Assembly: GCA_900770875.1 (NCBI GenBank)
Contig: CAAGLV010000156.1
Coordinates: 1 to 6,408, forward strand
Length of the DNA: 6,408 nucleotides
Source: Flavobacteriales bacterium
Lineage (GTDB): Bacteria; Bacteroidota; Bacteroidia; Flavobacteriales; Weeksellaceae
Reading direction: 5' to 3'
Positions 1 to 6,245 of the stretch are shown here, piece by piece. The notes under the pieces were generated by a model. It had not been told where the DNA came from. It did not search any database and was given only the letters and a program-made list of their open reading frames with translations. The translations under genes and the position numbers were made by a program. Numbering within the stretch: position 1 is the first letter of the stretch; every line of letters starts with the position of its first letter.

Positions 1-25
1 GACTTTATTATTGATTTTATTTGGA

Positions 26-111
26 GCAAAGATTGGAACGGATAGCCCGACCGAGCGATTTTACATTTTTAGATATTATTTTTAAGCCAAGTTTTGAGCG
101 AGGGAATGCCC
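26..111 (-). repeat. Diverged, interrupted copy of an intergenic repeat element
   Basis: Read on the minus strand, this stretch matches the element at 6246-6320 block by block. GGGCATTCCC (complement of 102-111) corresponds to GGGCGTTCCC, CGGGCT (complement of 44-49) is identical, and CAATCTTTGC (complement of 26-35) is identical. The 8-nt gap between the last two blocks is the same length in both copies. The copy is broken by about 43 extra bases between GAGCGA at 53-58 and a second GAGCGA at 96-101. The hairpin next to CTTTGC in the other copy survives here only as TTTG/CAAA (20-23 with 27-30), and the block corresponding to CCACTTCAATCCC is not recognisable. I recall similar sequences from intergenic DNA of Flavobacteriia but cannot confirm that here. 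No protein is encoded. Confidence 0.6.
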
Positions 112-257
112 AAATTATTATACTTTATTTTTTTAATAGTATAGAATTTATGACGTTTACATTAATTAGAAATAATTACTTTTAAATATTCAATTCTATA
201 ATTAGTTTAGCTTATTAACTTTATCTATTTTTAAGTTTTTGAATCTATCTATTATAA
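112..257. other. AT-rich intergenic region upstream of the first TRIC gene
   Basis: This stretch has no coding potential and should contain the promoter of the TRIC gene at 258. I see no exact TAnnTTTG. The nearest match is TAGTTTAG at 203-210, one base off the consensus, which is too weak to call. No Shine-Dalgarno sequence precedes the ATG at 258, as is usual in Bacteroidota. Confidence 0.5.
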
Positions 258-872
258 ATGGGAATACAATATTATTTTGAAATTTTTGGTGTATTGTTTT
301 ATGGAATTTCGGGTGCATTAGCTGCTGACGAAAAATCGGGTAAAGATTGGTTTGGAGTTACCTTTACAGCTTTTGTTACCTCGCTAGGAGGAGGAACAAT
401 ACGCGATGTTTTATTAGGATCTTATCCTATTGTTTGGATTAAAGATGTTAATATTTTATATGCTGTTGCAGCTGGAATAATTTTAGCGGCTTTATTTTAT
501 AGTTTTTTCTTAAAATTACGTAAAACTTTTATGCTTTTTGATACACTTGGTATTGCACTATTTACTATTGTTGGCGTAGAAAAAGCTTTAGGTTTAGGTG
601 TAAGTCCCATTGTGGCAATGATAATGGGAATGTTTACTGCAATTATGGGTGGTGTTATACGTGATATGATGATAAACGAAATTCCAATTGTTTTTAGAAA
701 AGAAATTTATGCATCGGCCTGTTTAGCAGGTGCTATTTTGTATGTTTTGTTGGATTATTTTGAAGTAGAGCGCACGGAGAATTTCTTTATTTCGGGTATA
801 TTAATTATCGCAATTCGATTGGCTGCTTTAAGATATAATTTATCAATTCCGAAATTTAAAAGTCATCAATAA
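258..872 (+). CDS. TRIC family (UPF0126) membrane cation channel, copy 1
   Basis: This 204-residue protein is a bacterial trimeric intracellular cation (TRIC) channel homologue, the family that includes E. coli YadS. Characterised members are trimeric, seven-helix, mainly K+-conducting channels; in bacteria they sit in the inner membrane. The family's internal duplication is visible: FTAFVTSLGGGTIRD at 36-50 is echoed by MGMFTAIMGGVIRD at 123-136, each followed by a YPIVW- or IPIVF-type segment (56-60 and 142-146). The Gly-rich GGG and GG motifs are where the pore helices kink in known structures. Further hydrophobic helices lie at about 5-22, 66-84, 93-110, 150-166 and 175-190. The length is typical and the protein appears intact. 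The start is the ATG at 258; the initial MGIQYYFE aligns with MQIQYIFE of the next gene, which supports it. The physiological role is not established, and the ion selectivity is inferred from the family. Confidence 0.88.
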   Translation: MGIQYYFEIFGVLFYGISGALAADEKSGKDWFGVTFTAFVTSLGGGTIRDVLLGSYPIVWIKDVNILYAVAAGIILAALFYSFFLKLRKTFMLFDTLGIALFTIVGVEKALGLGVSPIVAMIMGMFTAIMGGVIRDMMINEIPIVFRKEIYASACLAGAILYVLLDYFEVERTENFFISGILIIAIRLAALRYNLSIPKFKSHQ

Positions 873-899
873 ACTAAATTTAATGCGATTTTAGTTTTT
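871..899 (+). terminator. Possible weak terminator after TRIC copy 1
   Basis: AAACTAAA (871-878) pairs perfectly with TTTAGTTT (890-897) around an 11-nt loop, and the T run continues to 899. The stem overlaps the stop codon and contains only one G-C pair, so it may be inefficient and may allow read-through into the second TRIC gene. Confidence 0.35.
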
Positions 900-950
900 A
901 ATTCAATCAAATTTAACGTCTTATATATCGATTTATTGTTGAAAAAATAG

Positions 951-958
951 CATATTTG
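951..958 (+). promoter_or_regulatory. Candidate -7 promoter element for TRIC copy 2
   Basis: CATATTTG differs from the Bacteroidota -7 consensus TAnnTTTG only at the first base. It would place the transcript start near 965, about 17 nt before the ATG at 982. No TTG lies at the expected 17-23 nt upstream; the nearest (936-938, 939-941) are too close. If real, it gives copy 2 and hutG a promoter separate from copy 1. Confidence 0.35.
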
Positions 959-981
959 TCGCCCTTTTTGGAAAAATAATT

Positions 982-1590
982 ATGCAAATACAATATATTT
1001 TTGAGTTGGTAGGAACTTTAGCATTTGCCATTTCGGGTGCTTTAGCAGGAGATGAAAGACAAAAACATGATTGGTTTGGAATTACATTTATTGCATTTTC
1101 AACAGCAATTGGTGGCGGAACTTTGCGCGATTTATTTATGGATAGTTATCCATTGGTTTGGTTTAAGGACATGAATATTATTTACACCATTTTTGCCGGT
1201 ATTTTATTAACCGGTTTATTCTACAAACAATTTGATCGATTAAAAACAACTTTAATGCTTTTTGATACGTTGGGTTTAGCCTTATTTACAATTGTAGGAT
1301 TAGAGAAAGCACAATCTTTAGGAGCAAATAATTTTATTTGTATCGTTATGGGTATGTTTACAGCAGTAATGGGAGGTGTAATTCGCGATACAATGATTAA
1401 TAAAACTCCAACTATTTTTGTAGAAGAAATTTACGCTACAGCTTGTATAATAGGAGGTGTGTTATATTTAATTTTAGATGATTTAGGGCTAGATAGAAAT
1501 ATTAATTTTATTATTTCGGGTAGTTTAATTGCAATAATTAGAATAATTGCAGTTAAATTTAATTTAGCATTACCTAAATTTTATAAATAA
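982..1590 (+). CDS. TRIC family (UPF0126) membrane cation channel, copy 2
   Basis: This is a 202-residue paralogue of the preceding gene. The two proteins align without a single gap over 200 residues, and my hand count gives about 115 identical positions (roughly 57%). Both family half-repeats are present: IAFSTAIGGGTLRD at 37-50 and MGMFTAVMGGVIRD at 123-136. LMLFDTLGLALFTIVG (91-106) is nearly identical between copies. Differences cluster in the loop at 82-90, at 111-119 (LGLGVSPIV versus QSLGANNFI) and near the C-terminus. Predicted location is the inner membrane, as a seven-helix trimer. The stop codon TAA (1588-1590) shares its last A with the ATG of hutG, so the two are very probably co-transcribed and translationally coupled. 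Conservation of all motifs suggests both copies are functional. The ion carried and the reason for two copies are unknown. Confidence 0.88.
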   Translation: MQIQYIFELVGTLAFAISGALAGDERQKHDWFGITFIAFSTAIGGGTLRDLFMDSYPLVWFKDMNIIYTIFAGILLTGLFYKQFDRLKTTLMLFDTLGLALFTIVGLEKAQSLGANNFICIVMGMFTAVMGGVIRDTMINKTPTIFVEEIYATACIIGGVLYLILDDLGLDRNINFIISGSLIAIIRIIAVKFNLALPKFYK

Positions 1591-2516
1591 TGAAATACAT
1601 TTCTTTTAATAAAGAAAACTGGCAGGGAAGAATTGACACCGAAGATGGCGAATTAGGATTACGTATTCATCAATTAGTACAGCCTTATAACAATCAACAG
1701 AATGCAAAAGTATTAATTGGATTTTGTTCGGAAGAAGGGGTTAAAAGAAATAAAGGACGTTTAGGCGCTAAATCTGCACCAGATAACATACGTAAAACCT
1801 TATCAAATTTACCAATTCATTGTACCGAGTTTAATTTATACGATGCCGGAAATATTATTGTAGATGAAGATTTAGAAGAAGCACGAAAATTACAAACCCA
1901 AAAAGTAAACGAAATTTTGGCAACCAAAAGTTTCCCGATGGTAATTGGAGGAGGACACGAAACGGCGCTAGGTAACTTTTTAGCTTTTATACAACATTTT
2001 CCAAAAGACAGCTTAGTTGTTAATTTAGATGCACATTTTGATATTAGGATGCCTAATCCAATTTCAACTTCGGGTACACCATTCTACGAAATGTATCAGT
2101 ATTGCGAAACGAACGGAATAAAATTTAATTATTTGGTTGCAGGTATTCAACAATTAGGAAACACGCAAGCATTATTTAAAAGAGCCGACGAGTTAAAAAT
2201 AAAATATTTTTTAGCCGATGATATTCATGGTAATTTTGATGCCTTTTTAAACCAATTAACTAATCAATTAAGCCAATATAAACACATTTATTTATCGGTA
2301 GATATGGATGTTTTAGATGTAGCTTATGCACCAGGAGTAAGCGCTACAACAATAAATGGATTAACACCATATCAGATAAAAGCAATTATTAATTGTATAC
2401 AAACTACTAAAAAATTAAAGATAGCAGATCTTGTAGAAGTAAATCCTCAATACGATCGCGATCAGCAAACCGCAAAATTGGCCTCTCATTTGATGTACAA
2501 CCTTTTAACAAATTAA
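1590..2516 (+). CDS. hutG: Formimidoylglutamase (arginase/ureohydrolase family)
   Basis: HutG hydrolyses N-formimidoyl-L-glutamate to L-glutamate and formamide, ending one route of histidine degradation in the cytoplasm, with two Mn2+ ions. All six metal ligands of the arginase fold are visible: H123 in GGGHE (120-124), D147, H149 and D151 in DAHFD (147-151), and D238 and D240 in SVDMDVLD (236-243). The N-terminus has the HutG-type features WQGRID (11-16), R25-x-HQ, and GFCSEEGVKRNKGRLGAKS (44-62), which separate it from arginase and agmatinase. VEVNPQYD (282-289) closes the active-site half. At 308 residues it is of normal length and intact. The start ATG overlaps the stop of the TRIC gene by one base. 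No hutH, hutU or hutI is in the window. A related ureohydrolase specificity cannot be excluded without biochemistry. Confidence 0.85.
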   Translation: MKYISFNKENWQGRIDTEDGELGLRIHQLVQPYNNQQNAKVLIGFCSEEGVKRNKGRLGAKSAPDNIRKTLSNLPIHCTEFNLYDAGNIIVDEDLEEARKLQTQKVNEILATKSFPMVIGGGHETALGNFLAFIQHFPKDSLVVNLDAHFDIRMPNPISTSGTPFYEMYQYCETNGIKFNYLVAGIQQLGNTQALFKRADELKIKYFLADDIHGNFDAFLNQLTNQLSQYKHIYLSVDMDVLDVAYAPGVSATTINGLTPYQIKAIINCIQTTKKLKIADLVEVNPQYDRDQQTAKLASHLMYNLLTN

Positions 2517-2527
2517 AATAAAATTAA

Positions 2528-2551
2528 TTACAATATTTTGTAACCTTTTTT
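2528..2551 (+). terminator. Possible weak terminator after hutG
   Basis: TTACAA (2528-2533) pairs with TTGTAA (2538-2543) around a TATT loop, followed by CC and six T (2546-2551). The short stem with one G-C pair makes this a weak candidate. It is the only terminator-like structure I see between hutG and rpoD. Confidence 0.3.
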
Positions 2552-2642
2552 GTTTTAGTTACGTATATATAAATAGAAGACTATTTCAAAATAGGTTTTC
2601 ATCAAACATTCATTCATATTAAATTAGTAGGTTTTTAGTTAA

Positions 2643-3509
2643 ATGAGACAGCTTAAAATTACAAAGCAGGTAACAAATCGTGAAACTGCGTCGTTGGACA
2701 AATATTTACAAGAGATTGGTAAGGTAGATTTAATTACGGCGGAAGAAGAAGTAGAATTAGCTCAGCGCATTAAAGCAGGAGATCGTGTTGCCTTAGAAAA
2801 ATTAACAAAAGCAAACTTACGTTTCGTGGTTTCTGTTGCAAAACAATACCAAAACCAAGGATTAAGTTTACCCGATTTAATTAACGAAGGTAACTTAGGA
2901 TTAATTAAAGCTGCTCAACGTTTCGATGAAACACGTGGTTTCAAATTCATTTCGTACGCTGTATGGTGGATTCGTCAATCAATTTTACAAGCGTTAGCAG
3001 AACAATCTCGTATTGTACGTTTACCATTAAATAAAATTGGATCAATCAACAAAATTAATAAAGCTTATGCTTTATTAGAGCAAGAGCACGAGCGTGCACC
3101 ATCTGCAGAAGAAATTTCGGAAGTTTTAGACATGTCTGAAGGAGATGTTAAAGAATCGATGAAAAACTCGGGACGCCACGTATCGATGGATGCTCCATTA
3201 GTAGAAGGAGAAGATTCTAACTTATACGATGTATTAAATATCGGAGAATCGCCATCACCAGATACATTATTAATGATCGAATCTTTACGTGTAGAGATTG
3301 AGCGTGCATTACAAACATTAACTCCGCGTGAGGCCGATTTAATTCGTTTATATTTCGGATTAAACGGACAGCACCCAATGACTTTAGAAGAAATTGGAGA
3401 AACATTTGATTTAACACGCGAGCGTGTACGTCAGATTAAAGAAAAAGCAATTCGTCGTTTAAAACATACGTCAAGATCAAAAATCTTAAAAACGTATATT
3501 GGACGTTAA
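2643..3509 (+). CDS. rpoD: Primary RNA polymerase sigma factor (sigma-70, RpoD/SigA)
   Basis: This 288-residue protein is the housekeeping sigma factor of the Bacteroidota type, which directs RNA polymerase to most promoters. Region 1.2 (about 14-47) is followed by region 2: NLRFVVSVAKQY (58-69), LPDLINEGNLGLIKAA (76-91) and RGFKFISYAVWWIRQSILQA (98-117), where core binding and promoter melting reside. Region 3 spans about 128-205. Region 4 (about 220-276) ends in the helix-turn-helix TLEEIGETFDLTRERVRQIK (247-266) that contacts the -33 element. Region 1.1 is absent, as is normal for this phylum. The protein is complete. The ATG at 2643 gives the conserved MRQLKITKQV start. The gene stands alone, with 126 bp upstream and a strong terminator downstream. 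In the upstream gap I see only a poor promoter candidate: TTTG at 2549-2552 and TAAATAGA at 2570-2577, spacer 17. Confidence 0.96.
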   Translation: MRQLKITKQVTNRETASLDKYLQEIGKVDLITAEEEVELAQRIKAGDRVALEKLTKANLRFVVSVAKQYQNQGLSLPDLINEGNLGLIKAAQRFDETRGFKFISYAVWWIRQSILQALAEQSRIVRLPLNKIGSINKINKAYALLEQEHERAPSAEEISEVLDMSEGDVKESMKNSGRHVSMDAPLVEGEDSNLYDVLNIGESPSPDTLLMIESLRVEIERALQTLTPREADLIRLYFGLNGQHPMTLEEIGETFDLTRERVRQIKEKAIRRLKHTSRSKILKTYIGR

Positions 3510-3514
3510 GAAAT

Positions 3515-3547
3515 AAAAAAGTTGGATTATTTAATCCAACTTTTTTT
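3515..3547. terminator. Strong bidirectional terminator between rpoD and mgtE
   Basis: A 14-bp perfect stem pairs 3515-3528 with 3533-3546 around an ATTT loop (3529-3532). Its core is GTTGGATT/AATCCAAC. The A run on one side and T run on the other mean that transcripts from either strand end in a hairpin plus U tract. It starts 6 nt after the rpoD stop and lies about 45 nt past the mgtE stop, so it can serve both convergent genes. Confidence 0.88.
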
Positions 3548-3557
3548 ATGCTATAAA

Positions 3558-3590
3558 ATCAACTGATTAATAAAAAGTGAGTTGATATTT
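3558..3590. terminator. Possible second, weaker hairpin at the mgtE 3' end
   Basis: ATCAACT (3558-3564) pairs with AGTTGAT (3580-3586) around a 15-nt loop; A/T-rich flanks give further broken pairing. On the minus strand it would follow the mgtE stop directly, but its T tract is only about four bases. It may be a minor element next to the stronger hairpin at 3515-3547. Confidence 0.3.
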
Positions 3591-3591
3591 T

Positions 3592-4920
3592 TTATAATAA
3601 TTTTCCGCTTAAAAAGTAGCTTGCAATGGTAAAGTAAATAATTAATCCAGATACGTCTACTAAAGTTGCAACAAACGGAGAAGATGCTGTAGCAGGATCA
3701 AAACCAATTTTGCGTAAAATAAATGGAATTATTGCGCCAGATAATGTTCCCCAAAGTACAACTAAAACTAAAGAACAAGCAACAGAAGCAGCAACAAATA
3801 ACCAATATTCGCCATAATCGTAAATACCAGATTTTTCCCAAATTAAAATTCGTGTAAATCCGATTACGCCTAAAATTCCACCTAGAATTAATCCCGAACT
3901 AAATTCTTTTTTAAAAACGTACCACCAATCTTTTAATTTTAATTCGCCAAGAGCCATCGATCGGATAATTAACGAAGCAGCTTGCGAACCCGAATTTCCT
4001 CCACTCGAAATAATTAATGGTACAAATAAAGCCAATACAACGGCTTTCTCAATTTCATCATCATAATAACTCATAGCAGAAGCTGTAAACATTTCGCCAA
4101 TAAATAATACAATTAACCAACCAGCACGTTTTTTTATTAATTCGAATAATGGTGCTTGTGTGTACGAAACATCTAATTCTTCCATACCACCAAATTTTTG
4201 AATATCTTCGGAATCGCGAAGTTTTATACGATCTAAAATATCATCAATGGTTACAATACCAACTAAAGTTTCGTTTTCGGTAACAATAGGTAAAGTATTG
4301 CGATCGTATTTATCAAAAACTTCAAAAGCATCTTCTATTTTGGTTGTTGTTTTAATCGAAATAAAATTTCGGTCCATTAATTCCGAAACCTTAGTATCGT
4401 CGTCGGCCAATAAAAGTTGTCCAATTTTTAAATCGTCGATTAATTTATTGTTATCGTCTACAACAAAAATGTAACTTAATGTTTCGGCTTTTGTTCCAAA
4501 TTTTTTGATGTGATTAAATACTTGCTTTACGGTAAAATATTCTTTTACTTGTACGTAAAGTGGCGTCATCAATCGGGCAATGCTATCTTCATCGTAACCA
4601 ATAAGATTGAGTGCAATAATTTTTTCGTCGTCGTTAAGAAGATTGATGAAGTTTTTAATTAACTCGTCCGGAAAATTTTCTAATAATTCGGTTCTATCAT
4701 CAGGTTCTAAATTATTTAAAACTTCGGCTAAGTCTTGATCCGTTAAACTTTTTATAATCTGTTTTTGTGTATTAGGATCTAAATAAGAGAAGACTTCTAC
4801 TTTTTGGTCGTTAGATAATAAGTAAAAGGTAATGTTTCGGTTTTTACTATTAAGTTTTTCTAATTTATCTGCAATATCAGCAGGATGTTGATTATTAAAA
4901 TTATCTAACATAAAATACAA
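3592..4920 (-). CDS. mgtE: MgtE-type magnesium channel/transporter
   Basis: This 442-residue protein is a Mg2+ channel of the MgtE family, a homodimer in the inner membrane that closes when cytosolic Mg2+ is sufficient. An acidic N-domain with HPADIADKLE (12-21) runs to about 115. Two CBS domains follow (about 118-178 and 180-238; LPIVTENETLVGIVTIDDIL at 210-229 is typical), then the connecting plug helix (about 240-262). The membrane part has about five helices, near 266-286, 291-312, 341-361, 372-400 and 414-437. The family signature P301 to Q313 (PLIISSGGNSGSQ) is present. D422 in VATLVDVSGLIIYF corresponds to the pore aspartate that binds Mg2+ in Thermus MgtE. Length is normal and the gene is intact. 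An ATG three codons downstream (4911) gives MLDNF and is an equally plausible start. It is convergent with rpoD and divergent from the gene at 5001. Confidence 0.93.
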   Translation of the reverse strand: MYFMLDNFNNQHPADIADKLEKLNSKNRNITFYLLSNDQKVEVFSYLDPNTQKQIIKSLTDQDLAEVLNNLEPDDRTELLENFPDELIKNFINLLNDDEKIIALNLIGYDEDSIARLMTPLYVQVKEYFTVKQVFNHIKKFGTKAETLSYIFVVDDNNKLIDDLKIGQLLLADDDTKVSELMDRNFISIKTTTKIEDAFEVFDKYDRNTLPIVTENETLVGIVTIDDILDRIKLRDSEDIQKFGGMEELDVSYTQAPLFELIKKRAGWLIVLFIGEMFTASAMSYYDDEIEKAVVLALFVPLIISSGGNSGSQAASLIIRSMALGELKLKDWWYVFKKEFSSGLILGGILGVIGFTRILIWEKSGIYDYGEYWLFVAASVACSLVLVVLWGTLSGAIIPFILRKIGFDPATASSPFVATLVDVSGLIIYFTIASYFLSGKLL

Positions 4921-4935
4921 TCTAGGTTACTTACG

Positions 4936-4942
4936 CAAATTA
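4936..4942 (-). promoter_or_regulatory. Weak candidate -7 element for mgtE
   Basis: On the minus strand this reads TAATTTG, which is TAnnTTTG with one spacer base missing. Transcription would start near 4929, giving a 9-nt leader to the ATG at 4920 or 18 nt to the ATG at 4911. No -33 TTG is seen. The 80-bp gap is too short to hold a full Mg2+ riboswitch, so Mg2+ control probably acts on the protein. Confidence 0.25.
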
Positions 4943-4975
4943 CCTTTAAATTAAGTAAAATGAAAGAAAAAGTCT

Positions 4976-4983
4976 TAATTTTG
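4976..4983 (+). promoter_or_regulatory. Candidate -7 promoter element for the gene at 5001
   Basis: TAATTTTG is an exact fit to the Bacteroidota -7 consensus TAnnTTTG. The transcript would start near 4990, about 11 nt before the ATG at 5001. No clear TTG lies 17-23 nt upstream, where the sequence is TTAAG-rich. The match is short and the region AT-rich, so chance occurrence is possible. Confidence 0.5.
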
Positions 4984-5000
4984 AATAAATTTAACTTGAT

Positions 5001-5387
5001 ATGAATGGAATAGATAAATTCATCAACTCTTTAAATGATTTTAATGTAAAGTTTGATGATCGCTTTATAGGCGTTTGGAAAGGGACAGATCATGGTAAGT
5101 TTTTTAAAGGCGAAACAAATAGTTGGGTTGTAAACAGAAAAGGCGATGGTACATTTAGCATCAGTTTTCAGACGATTCATAACGATTCGCATGTTACTTA
5201 TTCGGAAGAAGAAGGTTTTTGGTGTGTAAAAGGCGACGAATATTTTGAGTACAAAGAAAGCGACGAAAAAATAGACTGTTATTCGTTTATGTTTCATTCA
5301 AAAGATTCGATTCATTTTGTCATCAATGAACCAGAAACTAAAGAAGAACCTTATAATTTTATCGACTATAAAGTAATGTTGGATTAG
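5001..5387 (+). CDS. Hypothetical protein, possible lipocalin-like (calycin) fold
   Basis: I do not recognise this 128-residue protein. It has no signal peptide or membrane helix and is acidic and rich in aromatic residues, so it is probably cytosolic. After a short N-terminal segment it carries GVWKG (24-28), matching the GxWxG that opens the first strand of lipocalins and fatty-acid-binding proteins. Alternating polar/hydrophobic strands follow: SWVVNRKGDGTFSISFQTI (41-59), EEGFWCVKGDEYFEYK (70-85), DCYSFMFHSKDSIHFVI (92-108) and YNFIDYKVML (118-127). This suggests a small antiparallel beta barrel or sheet that could hold a ligand, but that is inference from strand pattern only. The ATG at 5001 lies just after a good -7 element, and the gene ends 75 nt before a perfect terminator, so it is probably a monocistronic unit. 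Codon use resembles its neighbours. Confidence 0.75.
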   Translation: MNGIDKFINSLNDFNVKFDDRFIGVWKGTDHGKFFKGETNSWVVNRKGDGTFSISFQTIHNDSHVTYSEEEGFWCVKGDEYFEYKESDEKIDCYSFMFHSKDSIHFVINEPETKEEPYNFIDYKVMLD

Positions 5388-5462
5388 GTTGTAATTTAAG
5401 AATATAAACATAGTACAGAAACAATTAATTTAGAGTAGGATACAATTTTTAATAAAATATTT

Positions 5463-5491
5463 AAATCGTCGATTAGTCGACGATTTTTTTT
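5463..5491 (+). terminator. Perfect hairpin terminator before rpe
   Basis: AAATCGTCGA (5463-5472) pairs perfectly with TCGACGATTT (5477-5486) around a TTAG loop, and the T run spans 5484-5491. It terminates the transcript of the gene at 5001. The T run ends only six bases before the rpe -7 element, so the hairpin DNA occupies the place where the -33 region of that promoter should be. The palindrome could also serve as an operator, though nothing else supports this. Confidence 0.85.
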
Positions 5492-5497
5492 ATTCCG

Positions 5498-5505
5498 TAC
5501 CTTTG
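5498..5505 (+). promoter_or_regulatory. -7 promoter element of rpe
   Basis: TACCTTTG, followed by C, is an exact fit to the Bacteroidota -7 element TAnnTTTG. Transcription should start near 5512, giving a leader of about 24 nt to the ATG at 5536. TTAG at 5473-5476 (spacer 21) is the nearest thing to the -33 TTTG/TTG and lies in the terminator loop. Confidence 0.75.
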
Positions 5506-5535
5506 CAAAAATATAAACAAACAATACATAAAATT

Positions 5536-6183
5536 ATGCCGATAGTAGCACCTTCAATCTTAGCTGCAGATTTTGGAAATTTAGCAAAAGACATCGAAAT
5601 GGTAAATAATTCGCAAGCAGAATGGTTTCATTTAGATGTAATGGATGGCGTTTTTGTTCCAAACATTTCTTACGGAATGCCAATCATCGATAAAATTAAC
5701 TCTTTAACAGATAAAGTTTTAGATGTACATTTAATGATTGTTGATCCAGATCGTTATATTTCTGATTTTAAAAAGGTAGGAGCAGATATTTTAACGGTTC
5801 ACTACGAAGCATGTACACACTTACACCGTACAGTGCAAGCGATTAAAGCAGAAGGAATGAAAGCAGGTGTAGCTTTAAATCCACATACGCCAGTTGCTGT
5901 TTTAGAAGATATTATCAACGATTTAGATTTAGTATTAATTATGAGTGTAAATCCAGGTTTTGGAGGTCAAAAATTCATCGAAAATACATACAACAAAGTA
6001 TCTAAATTAAAACAAATGATTACTGAAGCTGGAGCAAATGTAATTATCGAAATCGACGGAGGAGTTGGCGTACAAAATGCATCAAAATTAGTAGAAGCAG
6101 GTGCAGATGCCTTAGTTGCAGGTTCGGCTGTATTTAATGCAGAAAATCCAACAGAATATATTGCCGAATTAAAAAAAGCATAA
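5536..6183 (+). CDS. rpe: Ribulose-phosphate 3-epimerase
   Basis: Rpe interconverts D-ribulose 5-phosphate and D-xylulose 5-phosphate in the non-oxidative pentose phosphate pathway, in the cytosol. The 215-residue protein is a TIM barrel beginning with MPIVAPSILAADF (1-13). The metal ligands and catalytic pair are all present: H32 and D34 in HLDVMDG (32-38), H65 in DVHLM (63-67), and D174 in EIDGGV (172-177). MSVNPGFGGQ (136-145) and AGSAVF (195-200) form the flexible loop and phosphate site. Length is normal for the family and the gene is intact. The frame stays open upstream to a TTG at 5503, adding 11 residues, but that codon overlaps the -7 element and would lie upstream of the predicted transcript start, so the ATG at 5536 is chosen. 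The gene has its own promoter and terminator. Confidence 0.96.
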   Translation: MPIVAPSILAADFGNLAKDIEMVNNSQAEWFHLDVMDGVFVPNISYGMPIIDKINSLTDKVLDVHLMIVDPDRYISDFKKVGADILTVHYEACTHLHRTVQAIKAEGMKAGVALNPHTPVAVLEDIINDLDLVLIMSVNPGFGGQKFIENTYNKVSKLKQMITEAGANVIIEIDGGVGVQNASKLVEAGADALVAGSAVFNAENPTEYIAELKKA

Positions 6184-6208
6184 GAAATATATCTCAGAAA
6201 ATAATTTT

Positions 6209-6238
6209 AAACTGAATCAGTAATGGTTCAGTTTTTTT
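6209..6238 (+). terminator. Rho-independent terminator of rpe
   Basis: AAACTGAATC (6209-6218) pairs with GGTTCAGTTT (6225-6234), with one T-G wobble, around a 6-nt loop (AGTAAT). The T run spans 6232-6238. It begins 25 nt after the rpe stop codon. Confidence 0.85.
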
Positions 6239-6245
6239 ATTTTTA

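Noticed and set aside
140..200. Nine-base inverted repeat TATAGAATT (140-148) / AATTCTATA (192-200)
   Set aside because: The arms are almost pure A/T, separated by 43 nt and not extendable; in such AT-rich DNA a 9-bp match of this kind is expected by chance.
2581..2594. Small hairpin CTATT/AATAG in the rpoD leader region
   Set aside because: A 5-bp stem with one G-C pair is common by chance in AT-rich DNA, and no T run or known regulatory motif accompanies it.
3217..3417. Open frame of 66 codons on the minus strand inside rpoD
   Set aside because: It lies entirely within the conserved sigma factor gene, has no recognisable domain, and its composition follows from rpoD codons read backwards.
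4247..4474. Open frame of 75 codons on the plus strand inside mgtE
   Set aside because: It is antisense to the CBS domains of MgtE; its Ser/Lys/Leu-rich composition is what the reverse reading of this region produces, and no promoter or family motif supports it.
4921..5000. Possible Mg2+ riboswitch upstream of mgtE
   Set aside because: Only 80 bp separate mgtE from the divergent gene, too short for known Mg2+ riboswitches, and no strong hairpins or terminator are visible on the minus strand.
5031..5297. Open frame of 88 codons on the minus strand opposite the 128-residue protein
   Set aside because: It is fully contained in the plus-strand gene, which has an exact -7 element, a sensible start and a perfect terminator; the antisense frame has none of these.
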